A DNA stretch of 55,250 bases from Macrocybe gigantea (taxonomy: Eukaryota > Basidiomycota > Agaricomycetes > Agaricales > Callistosporiaceae): assembly GCA_011319805.1 (NCBI GenBank), contig SJRY01000242.1, positions 1 to 55,250 of the forward strand. Direction: 5' to 3'. The notes beneath the pieces were generated by a model. The model was not told the origin of the DNA, ran no database searches, and was given only the letters and a program-made list of their open reading frames with translations. Made by a program: the position numbers and the translations under genes. Positions 45,757-55,250 of this stretch are shown here, in pieces (the stretch's first letter is position 1; each line of letters starts with the position of its first letter).

Positions 45757-48603
45757 TCAATTCTTCTTTCGCGATGTCACCGCGCCTCTCTTTGCACGTC
45801 CTCGGCGTCGGCCTCGCACCACGGGCAATTCGCCGGTGGTCATGTCGGGCATTGGGGATGCGGGGCCCCTTGCGTATCGGTCGCTCCGCCGCGTCTGCAC
45901 GCCCTTTTTGATATGCCGCATCCGCGAGTACTTGCGGCTGACCTTTTGGCGCCGCGAACACTTGGTGCCGGAGGCGGCACGTCGACGGGTTCTTGTTCCT
46001 GAGCGGAGAGGTCGCTCATAGGACTCGGGGGCATGTCGGACATGTCGCCTTTCGGTGGCTCGGGTGCCTGCAGCATGTCGTCATCGAATTGGAGTCACGG
46101 GTCTTCATCCGACGGAGAATTGAGCCAGGGATCAGAGTTGGGATCAAGGTTGGGTGCACGGTGGGGAGTGACGTTGCCTGTTGCTTCTGTGTAGATAGAT
46201 TTCAGTCTAGTAAGGAATGATTATTGACACGAACCATTATTAGCTTCAGGGCTCTGCAGAGGCCCTTCTTGCTGAGGTTCGGGTCCTGTCCCCCTCACGG
46301 TATCTCCAGGAAGCAAGTCGTCCTGCACATTGTTGCCCTGGGGCGGAGGGATGTCAGGGCCATGATGACGACCCCATTGAATACCTCTTCACTCCGGGAT
46401 TGGGATGGGAGAGGGTCGGCACATCGGTTTTTGAGTTCCGGGCCTCGTCTGTCGCAGGGGGGAGAGAGTACTCGACGCGTCTGCTGTACGAGGTCACAAT
46501 TGTCGCAAGTTGGCCGCATTCTCGTCTCCAGAGGGATCCTGGAATCGTCGATTGGGCAGCGGATATTTTCTGTGGGACCTTGCCATCTGTGCCTTTCCCT
46601 GAGCAGTGCGCATTCAACAAGATGGACTCAACATACCGGTCCATGCGATTTTGTTGGTGGCGGCTTATCTGAATCGCCAGGCTCCTCGGCAAAGGAAGAT
46701 GTCGGTTGTGGTTGTCGTAGCGTCGGGAGAGACGCCTGTGATAGTCTTCGTCTTCGTCTTCGTATTCATTGCATGGACCGTGGTTGCCATAGCCTCGATT
46801 GCCATGGTCTTCGTCGTCAGCGTCATCTTCGTCTTCATCTTCATCTTCGTCTTCGTTGTGTGGCGGCAGTGGGCTGGAGGTACGCCGGGACCGACGGGAG
46901 CTGCTCGCCGTGCTTGACGACAGCGGTCTGTGTGACCGTTTGTGTGCCGCGGCTTGATTTCCAGCTGTAGAGTATAATTGTCTTGGACTTCGTGAGATCT
47001 GGGTCTTGGACTCACCGCCGATCGGGCCACGCGGTGAGTTTACGAGCTCTTCTTGTTCCTGGAAAGCTAAGAGAAGAGCCGAGGGCGCGCCTGCGCCTGC
47101 TTGCCGTTGAGCGCGAGTTGTTCCGCGGAGAATACCTGCCTATCAGGTCGTGTAACTCTGTAATAACAAGTCTTATCCAACAATGTGATATCATACCTGT
47201 TCCACCAGTCCAAGGTGTCTATACACCATTTCCATTGCCTGTTATTGAACAGGCTGAGCACCATTTCGTAAAATCGTGCATTCCCCCAAGTCGCTTCGTC
47301 CAGTCGCCAATCCTCTTGCTCGAGAGGAGATATCGCACCTAAAAAAAGAACTAGTAGCACTGCGCTGACACGATCAGGAGACTTACGTGCATTGCTGCAT
47401 ACGCGATGCTCGCTGGCGTCACCTCCTTCATCCTGTGTTTCTTCGCTTGACTTGAACGGGTCCTGGTTCACCCGGGTGCTTCCTTCGACGCCGAAGATGG
47501 CGATGTGAACAAGTGTTTCCAGACCTGCAAGGGGCGGCAGTCCAATCAAAAATTGCGAGACCTGCAGATCACGTACGCGACCAGAAGCAGACCTTTGCAA
47601 AGGCCATGCCCTATGTTGGCCATGTCGAAATTATCCCCGTTCTCTTCGTACATGAACGCGACAGGGTCCTGCAGATTCAGGAGGCTTCTGTCGTTGAGGA
47701 ACCTGAGCATAGTGCTGGGTAATACCCTAATTAGTAGCATTTGAACTTTGAAAAATAAAAAAACTTGCCTCTCTGGATCGGCATCGAATTCTTCGAGGCG
47801 ATCGACCGGGCAAAGCAACCGCGCCAGGACTGGATGATGGAATCCGCGACGGCCCTCCTTTCTGTCGCCCGCGAGAATGGGGGGGTCTATTTGCTGACCC
47901 GGAATATCCCTGGCAACGAGGTCAATAAACGTGTCTTTGAGGCTCGACGTATCTTCGCTGCGAGCCTGGCTTGCCGAGTTCTTCATCTGACGGAGCATGC
48001 AGTTAGTGCTAGTTTGGGTATATGTGCATATGATTACCTTGTCTGTCAAGTCCACCAGTCGATGCGGCTGTTCCATCAGTTTGCCCATGTAATCTTCGAA
48101 ACCGCTGATTGACGCCCGCATGATCCCGTATATGCGCAACAATTCTTCGCGCTTTGCGTCTGGAGCTGGTGATCTGAAAGAGATGAGCGTAGAGTAACTG
48201 TACCGTCTCATGATCGCGCACGTACGAGGTCTCGTCATCCATGTCGGTCAGGAAGCCCGTGTTCCATAGCTCTGAAAAATCAATGAACGTGCTCTCGCTG
48301 CGCAAAATCCATTTCGCGATGTTATGGAAAGGCGTGTATTCCATGTTTCTGTGTATAGAATATGTCAGCTTGCGAAAGCCACTGCTCGGCTGGATCTGAA
48401 CCTCACCGGGTCCTTTTCTTAGAACCATTCTTAAGCTCGGCGAGTAGACCTGTTTCCGCCTGACTTTGTTGCCCTTCCTGGTCGCGGTTGCGCTCAGAGT
48501 CTCTTTCCGTTGTCGGCTGATCTCCTGCGACGGGTCGCGCGACTTCGGGCTCGACTCTTGGGCTCGCCTGAGCGCCGCGGGGTTCCTGGAAGTGGCTGGG
48601 CAT
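45757..48603 (-). CDS. DUF6698-domain protein
   Basis: A protein of a domain family of unknown function, expanded in Agaricomycetes. The start at 48603 gives MPSHFQEPRG and a disordered charged segment, then YTPFHNIAKWILRSESTFID, SPAPDAKREELLRIYG and the family core SASQARSEDTSSLKDTFIDL, RRGFHHPVLARLLCPVDRLE and DWRLDEATWGNARFYE, ending CIDTLDWWNR then QVF. Introns of 50-60 bases join well; one probable intron (about 47765) has a GC donor. Downstream is a Ser/Arg-rich stretch, an acidic Glu-Asp run (about 46745-46860) and a very basic tail ending TSRKKN at 45757. An in-frame TGA (46095-46097) sits where a Trp codon would fit, and frame steps occur in the tail, so the 3' end could instead be at 46095. 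Confidence 0.65.
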
Positions 48604-48810
48604 CGTGATGGTTCGAAGGAAATTGTGGGGAATTGGAAAAGCGTCTGGCACCAAAGTCGCGTTCTGCGAAGCATGTCAGCTGATAAGAAGCCTGCTGTCA
48701 TCTGACTGTTGATGGGACTCCCTAAGCACGCCGCCTCTCTTAGCATGGAATATATTAGTCGACGTCTATTCTACGGTCGTGTATATCCAAGATCGATTGT
48801 ACACTTATAA

Positions 48811-51322
48811 TCATTTAGTGCGGGTCCTTCGAGCTTCAGTATGCAAATCCGTAACCAGACGATCGTTTTGGTCTTTTTGCTCTTTTGTTTCCCAACCCTG
48901 GCACATGTCGTCAGTCGTCAACTCGATGAATTCCCCCGAAAGACTTTCTACCCCGTTCTCATCTCGATTCATGACGGCGCATCGGATGATCGCCTTGCCG
49001 TCCTCGTAGCGATGATGGATACGGCGTACGTACTTGCCGCAGTGCTCGCCTCTTATCACTACCAGCAGACCGTTGTCGCGAGTCGGGTGAGGGTGCTTGA
49101 CGGTCACCCATTCTGGCTCAAGGTGCTCCAAGGTCCGATAGAACTGGTGTCGCAACACCGGTCTCTGTTGACCGGACATGATCGACACCGTCAAGATCTT
49201 GCGGCTGTATCCACCGCCGTTTACTGTGGCTCGGATCGTTCGCCCACAAGACGGGGATCCAGGAGCGGATGGTCGTTTGAAGCAGAGACGCGAGGATGTG
49301 CGGGTTCATCGCGAGGAGATGCCAGAGCGAACGGTGTCCAGGAGGATGGGTTCCAAGCCGGCGTCGCCAAGCCAAAGTCGGGCATGGGCGTTTGCCCTCC
49401 GATATTTGGAGTGCCTGCAGAGACGGCGGGAACAAGGCATGAACTCGATGGCTCAGGTTCTGAAATGTGATTGCGGGGGAAGAATCGAGGGTTTTTGTGA
49501 GGAGCGCAGGCAAATAACTTCATATGGTGTCTATTGAAAGCAAATCAAAGGAGATGTGCCACACAGTGCATCAAATACTTACAAGGCATCCACAACGTCA
49601 TCATAATCAAAAGTCAAGGATTGGTAGGGCGCAGCTGCACTGTACTGTAAGAATTGAACGACGAGTTTGATGCCGCTTTGCGAAGCCTCATCGCAAAGAA
49701 CGTCCTTGATCACCGCATGGTAGCCCTTCATCGCGTGCTTCTTCACGATGACGACGATCCGGCCCTTCCACGGAATATAATCTCGGGCGATCTCTGCAGT
49801 CTCTGGCTCCGTCGGCGTCGCCAAAGAATGCTCCGATGGTACAATCTTGAGCCAGTTGACGTGGACTTGAAATGTCTGGGCATGGTGTTAGACAAGGCGA
49901 TATGCTGTGAAATCTGTACACTGACCTCGAAATGCTGCTCCAGAAACGCCTTTGCAAGATCATTGGGCTGCTCGACGAGGTCGGCGCTGGTCTCAACCAC
50001 ACCCGTTACCCAAGCCTTTTGTCCTTGTCTTGGCCCGCCGGTCACTTGGACGAAATCTCCGGGTACGATGACCTTTCGCAGCTCGCGCCACGGAACACTG
50101 ATTAAGCCTTCGTCTTCAGACAAATTGACCTCGACGCCGTTTTGGGAAAGGGAGCGGATGATGCCCTGCTTCTCGGATGAGGTTACGTAGACCTTCTCCT
50201 GCTCTTCGAACTTCCATTCCACGGGGCATATGAATCCAGCAGCTTGGATAGCTGGATGCTTGCTCATTTGAAATATCGTGAAAGTCTCCGTTGACAAGAA
50301 GACACCGCTTCGAGAGACCGAGTGAAGGTCGAACGGCTTCTTCAGCAGGCCGTGCTTAAACATCATTCGCCCAAACTTGAATGTATGCTCGTCTATGCAC
50401 GTCGGTTGAACGCGAAAGTCCCTCGGGATCGTCAGCGGGTCGAAAAGTCGAGCAAGAGGGGGGACTGTCGACCTCTTCCGCTTTTTCAACGAAGGGACGC
50501 GTGAAAGTCAAGGCGGGGGATCAACAATACGCTGACCCCAATCCAGTGTTCAAACTTGCAGATCAACCCCACGTCGCCCTTGTACGGCCCTTTTAGAATT
50601 CGCACCCAAGACCCCACCGAAGGTATATCGCTAGGCTCCACAACCGTTAGCGTCTGCTGCCAGTCCTTCACATCGATCCAGGTCCGTGGAATGTCTTGGT
50701 CACCGCGGCGAATCCCCGGAGTGATTTTAAGCAGATTGACCAGCACCTGGTTCATCGTTGCTTCCAAGTAGATCCAACCGCGGAGGTAGGCACGACAAAA
50801 GGCCGAACGCAACTCGTGCTCGGGCTGAGCGGCCTTCATCAGCAACATCAACGCCTCCTCCTCGATCCCGACCTATTAAAGTCCTTAGCAGTGACTGAAG
50901 ATGGTTGAAAAGTTACTCACGCAGCAGGGAACTCGCCACAGGGGGTAGTCACCATCAAGGACCATACTTTCCAAGGGCAGATCGATGACCGTCTCTCCAT
51001 CATGGGGTTGAGACCTCGACGAGTCCTGACGTCAGCGCGCACGCTGGAGAATCTGGATAGGAAGGTGTCAAGATCGTCGCCACTGCCGTCGTCGATGCCA
51101 ATAGAATCCTGAGTCGTCGCAAAGCCAGTCTGCGGACCCTCTTCAGTTTGTTCATTATCATCAATAAAGTCATCTGAGGAATGGTTAGATAGGTAACCGG
51201 TGTCGCATTCAGGCATTGATCGTACCAAGTAAGTCATCCTGCTCCTCCTCGCTGCTCTGGTCGTCCACCTCCGCCTCGATATCGATGAACCGTCGAGCCG
51301 CCTCTGAAACCTGTCGGGGCAT
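48811..51322 (-). CDS. Spt5-like protein with NGN and KOW domains
   Basis: A paralogue type of the transcription elongation factor Spt5, found in multiple copies in mushroom genomes. The start at 51322 gives MPRQVSEAARRFIDIEAEVD and an acidic stretch (SSEEEQDDLL, DDFIDDNEQTEEG). The NGN-like domain runs from YPLWRVPCCVGIEEEALMLL through SAFCRAYLRGWIYLEA to RTWIDVKDWQQTL. KOW modules follow: VGSWVRILKGPYKGDVGLI, VIVPGDFVQVTGGPRQGQKAWV and, near the C-terminus, RDNGLLVVIRGEHCGKYVR. A Ser/Pro-rich spacer precedes the last module. One C is missing at about 51003 (joining GLNP to HDGETVIDLPL). The end is RRTRTK at 48811. The canonical Spt5 is longer with a repeat tail; here none is seen, so this is probably not the housekeeping gene. 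Confidence 0.7.
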
Positions 51323-51558
51323 GGCGTTTAGGTTTCGGGTCGAGGAGGCTGAGAACGATGATCAGCACTTATTCGATGACGTTTGTGTAGACAGCCATGG
51401 TGAGCCTCTAGCATTTCATAATGACAAGTTTCTTTTTTTTTTTTTGGCCTTAATGTCGTTGTGTTCACCCATTCATTTTATTGTTCTAGTCTACTATATA
51501 TTCTACTGACTACACAAAAATCTAGGGACTTACCGAGAGGGGCCGACCAGCAGCAAGG

Positions 51559-51764
51559 TCGATGGTAGTGGTAACGGGGCAGGAGCGAAAGCATGGGAAT
51601 GCGGACTTGTGCGAATTGATCACCCCATGGGAAGTTGAAACCTCGGGTAACCGGCCGGTTACCGGTTACCGGTTACCCGAGGTTTCAACTTCCCATGGGG
51701 TGATCAATTCGCACAAGTCCACATTCCCACGCTTTCGCTCCTGCCCCGTTACCACTACCATCGA
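51559..51764. repeat. 206-bp near-perfect palindrome
   Basis: The arms, each about 100 bases, run from TCGATGGTAGTGGTAACGGG at 51559 inward and back out to CCATCGA at 51764, with only two mismatches that I can find. The centre is a short tract of GGTTACC/ACCGG words with almost no loop. It lies 237 bases upstream of the Spt5-like gene start and could fold into a very long hairpin, as a foldback-type mobile element would. Confidence 0.85.
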
Positions 51765-51955
51765 CGACGTTGGCCTCCGTAGTAGACGTACATAGTCCAT
51801 AGATACATCGTAGACTATAGATACAGTTGTAGAATAAAATCAATTTGAAAGAATATATCAAACGGATACGTGGAGGAGGGAAACAAAAGAAAAAAACACA
51901 AGTCCGTACTGTAATGAATTATTAGTGTAGGATACGCTATTGACAGGGACTTATA

Positions 51956-52465
51956 GTGAGCAATACCGCGAGCGCCAATACGATATCCGACATGGAAACC
52001 CTGTTGGCGACTGTTCGGGAATTGGATGAGGAGACGTTGATACGCAGGGAACAGAGTTATCTTGGCCATGCAACGACGCCTCAACGAATTGATGTACGTC
52101 CCTGCCACCGTGTTTCTCTCATGAAGAGCGTGTTAGGGTCGTTAATGACATTTTAAACGACGAAATTCGCAATCGCCTGCCGTCCGCGACAAAGTCCTCG
52201 CCTGATCCTCCCATCGTAATTCCTGACGACGTACAAGTACCTGAATTTCCGATTCTCAAGATTGTCACTCGTGGGGGTCGTCGATTGGTGTGTCGGGTAC
52301 CTCCAAGAGATTGATCCCACCCATTGCCTGGTCCCTCAAGTTTCCTGCCGAGTTCTGTGCTGCCAATTGCTTTCGCTGTTGTTGTGCTGTCGCCGAATCA
52401 ATGTACTATTTGCTTGTAATCAAGGCCCAATAATTGACGATCCCTCCTCCGCGACGAGACTCTGA
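51956..52465 (+). CDS. Hypothetical short spliced gene
   Basis: An ORF starts MSNTASANTISDMETLLATV and continues RELDEETLIRREQSYLGHAT. After a possible intron (from about 52094) it continues with NDEIRNRLPSATKSSPDPP and DDVQVPEFPILKIVTRG. A third piece around 52310-52430 gives LKFPAEFCAANCFRCC. The pieces look protein-like but match no family I know. It lies between the palindrome and the transposase, so it may belong to a mobile element. Confidence 0.3.
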
Positions 52466-52630
52466 TGCTATCTACGATGTAATTAGCCCGCCTACATAGC
52501 AATAATACCGATTTATCCGCATCCGGGCCTGGGGCCCGCCCCAGGCCTGAGGTCCCACGTGATTCTACGATGACAGCTTCGATGCCTTCTCGCTGTATGC
52601 GCTGCCTTCGTTGACCTATCCCCCATCGGA

Positions 52631-54558
52631 ATGCGCTGGTGGATCCCTGTCCTGCTCATGGTGGCTTTCGTCTGTCAGTCGTGCCGTTTAGAATGCAAGA
52701 GCAGTCAGGGTTTATCCCTTCATCGCAAAAAATGCAAGCTCGCAAGAAGTGAGGCGGCCGCCTTGGTTATTGAAAGAGCCAAGCGCGTCAAAGAGAAAAG
52801 GGAGGAAAGGAAGGAAAAACTGTTGAGGATACATCAACCGTCTCCACCAGTGGAACCATCGGTACGTGATCATTAAAGTAAACATCGTGCCAGCTAACTA
52901 GAGGACAGGTTGCAGAAGTGCCAGACTTGGTCGAAAACATGGAGGTCGACGAAGAACCCGAACCCCAGCCCGCACAGTCGAAGAAGGATTCATGCCTCCT
53001 CCTACCAGGTCCGGTAGGAAGCGAACCTTTCCTCGCCGGTATCATGATTTCATGCCTCACCGTGTACACCTGCCGCACATGCCTCCTCCATGAGACCGAA
53101 GGAGCCCGAACCCATCGAGGAGGAAGAAGACACTTCACCTCCATCACCATCCCCCCTCCTCCGAATCCGATCGAATTTCAGACAGCCCAATGAATTTGCG
53201 TCTATCGAGTCTATACCACGTATCCATCCGGTGATCCCGAAGCTGACCAACAGCTAAACGACCTCTACGATGTCCCCCGTCCCTCTATTAGCCAGCCCGA
53301 TACTGTCCACTCAAAGTGGGTCATGCCCTTCTTGATCACCGCTGGTGGGCTGAAGATCTTTGCTCCCTTTCGCAACGCGTCGGTCTTTCGGTTTATTCGT
53401 TGGTTCTGTACTGGATCGGGGCAAAAATCGATTGAAGAAGCGGATCGACTGGTTCATGATGTCATCCTGGCGCCCGACTTTGAGATGGCTGGTTTCGCCT
53501 CCAATTTCAGCACGAAACGCGAACTGGATCGCATGGACAAATTCATGGACGATCCTTCGCTTTATCAAGGAAGTCCATTCAAGAAATCGTCGGTCAAGGT
53601 TCGTTTGCCCGTCGAAGGTTCGAAAAATGCCAGCGAAGACGAAGCCCCAACTTTCGAAGTCCATGGAGTCTGGCATCAGAGCCTGGGTGTCATCAAATCC
53701 GCATTTGAATCACCAGCAGCCAAGACATTTCATTACACACCCTTCAAGGAATTTTGGAAGTCATCGCCTGAAAACCGCCCGGAGCGAATACTCAGCGAAG
53801 TCTACAACTCGGACGCTTTCATCGCCGAGCACGAGAAGATACAGATGCAACCACGCGAACCTGGCTGTACTTTAGAGACAGCCGTGGCCGCGATCATGTC
53901 TCTGGTCCGATTCGACTCATCTCACCAACTTTGGTACCGCATCGCTCTGGCCATTACGCGTTATTCGGCAATCAGTCAAAGTACAGTCGTTCAAAGCCTA
54001 CGACTTTCTCCGTCGAACATGTCGCATATATCCTCAGGTAAGATCTCCTGATTGAATGTGACGGTCTTGTTAAATTTGTTCTATTGCAGCTACCAGATAC
54101 TGTTCAAGACATATACATGAAGCTCGGGAAGCAAGCTGCGGCATCAGCTGCAACCCTTGCCCACCTTCGCCGCGAACTCATGCATGCCATATGGGAGCTA
54201 CTGCTCGACGAGGACTTCATGCATGCCTACGTGCACGGAATCGTCGTCAAGTGCGCCGACGGCATTACAAGGCGGTTGTTCCCCAGATTCTTCACCTACT
54301 CGGCCGATTATAAAGAAAAGTAAGTATATTCAAAAGTCCTGTGCAAACAGTCATTGACACGACATCAGAGTTCTTTTGGCCACCATCCGGTCGATGGCGG
54401 CCTGCCCCTGCCCTCGCTGCTTCATCCCAAAGAAGAATATCCCGCTGATGGGGACCAAACTGGACGCACGTCGCCGCGAGAAGATCAGAGTCGACGATGA
54501 GCATCGCCGAGGTGCAATAGATACCGCGCGTCGATTTATATACCAATTGGGACGGTGA
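52631..54558 (+). pseudogene. Truncated Plavaka-type (CMC superfamily) transposase
   Basis: Remains of a cut-and-paste DNA transposase of the fungal Plavaka group. The N-terminal zinc finger reads CQSCRLECKSSQGLSLHRKKC, followed by a basic helix (ERAKRVKEKREERKEKLL) and an acidic stretch. The transposase body reads GDPEADQQLNDLYDVPRP, FRNASVFRFIRWFCTGSGQK, FEVHGVWHQSLGVIKSAF, PRPERILSEVY-like sequence, and LWSDSTHLTNFGTASLWPL with the catalytic Asp region. Then come HLRRELMHAIWELLLDEDF, GIVVKCADGITRRLFPR and CPCPRCFIPKK. Frame breaks occur at about 53901 and 53956, both inside the most conserved block. It stops at 54558, and the remaining C-terminal part is absent, so it is inactive. Confidence 0.75.
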
Positions 54559-55250
54559 TGAGCGCTCCGCACCGCTGACTGCCGATAAGTCCTAATTTGG
54601 TAATCCCGCCCCCGCATTCGAAATCATACCACTACTCGGCCCCCTCAGCATGATACCGCAGTCCAGTCGCTGACTTCTCGTTCGAGTACTCGGGATGTCG
54701 ACAACTCCGTGAGGCTTCCATTCCAGGTCCCTGACACTTCGCCAAACGCATCGCACACGTACATTCCGGACATTCTGCGCTTCCTATACCGCCCAATCCG
54801 GTCAGGCAGTCTTATTCCTATATGCCTCCCCCGATTTCCAGATCCCGATATGGCAAGACTACTACCATTTTCGATATCGCACCGCCTCACGCCTTCCCGC
54901 GTTCCCGACACTGCCTCGCCGCAGTACATTCGAAACAAGGGATTTCGAGCGCGCTACCATTTCATCCACTCTCATTTCAAAATTCATGACTCATATTTCA
55001 CTGATACATTCTACGTTCCTTAGATTATTTTCACGTTCCATTCTACGACGCATGGCACCGGTTTCGGGATGTTCTTTTACCTACTGTTTCACCCTTTATG
55101 TTCAGATTTCGAACGGACTTACATCTCCCCGACGTTTCAGCCACTAAACGACCCTTTCGAAATCATACGATACGTTCTCTCATTCGGTTTCAACTTCGCC
55201 GGTTCGATACCCGAAATCTTCTCATCTATAAAAACCCATGTACTTGGCAT
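54559..55250. other. Non-coding right edge
   Basis: Pyrimidine-rich sequence with words such as TTCGAAATCATAC repeated at about 54618 and 55157. A TATAAAAA box at 55227-55234 near the window edge may serve a gene beyond it. The 104-codon frame at 54709-55023 reflects base composition. Confidence 0.4.

Noticed and set aside
46665..47030. Lys/Thr-repeat frame on the minus strand
   Set aside because: It is a frame shadow of the acidic Glu-Asp run, which continues the DUF6698 reading.
54709..55023. 104-codon frame near the right edge
   Set aside because: Strong pyrimidine bias explains its openness and it has no domain features.

Overview
This window looks like nuclear DNA of a mushroom-type basidiomycete (Agaricomycetes). 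The genes are cut by many short introns of about 45 to 65 bases with GT-AG ends. The protein set is typical of that group: a macrophage-activating-glycoprotein-like secreted protein, a DUF6698 protein, an Spt5-like KOW paralogue, an HNH-domain protein and a Plavaka-type transposase.

Left part (1-12.7 kb): two broken minus-strand copies of a zinc-type enoyl reductase gene sit in tandem. They are followed by an intact type-B carboxylesterase with many introns (minus), a weak hypothetical gene, a 479-bp hAT-like MITE with an 8-bp target duplication, a long ABCG transporter with EGF-like cysteine modules (plus) and a GPI-anchored secreted protein (plus).

Middle part (12.7-33.5 kb): a diverged segmental duplication holds remnants of a small secreted peptide gene. 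Next come a DUF4139 (mucoidy-inhibitor-like) gene, the fullest copy of the enoyl reductase (plus, inverted relative to the two broken copies) and a long minus-strand gene for a PPS1-like dual-specificity phosphatase. A quiet stretch follows, then an uncharacterised decaying gene, a small cysteine-rich secreted protein and an inverted, internally deleted fragment of the HNH gene found 12 kb further on.

Right part (33.5-55.25 kb): a secreted thaumatin-like/ricin-B-lectin fusion, a SET-domain methyltransferase, a DUF2415 WD40 protein and the mitochondrial ABC exporter Atm1 are ordinary genes. After them the window turns accessory: the HNH protein, an AT-rich minisatellite, the DUF6698 gene, the Spt5-like gene, a near-perfect 206-bp palindrome and a truncated Plavaka transposase.

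The genes do not form one pathway; Atm1 (Fe-S export), the SET, WD40 and PPS1-like genes are separate core functions. A striking window-wide feature is that many well-conserved reading frames are broken by apparent single-base losses, often in short homopolymers. This suggests assembly indels as much as gene decay, so several genes called here as frameshifted may be intact in the organism.
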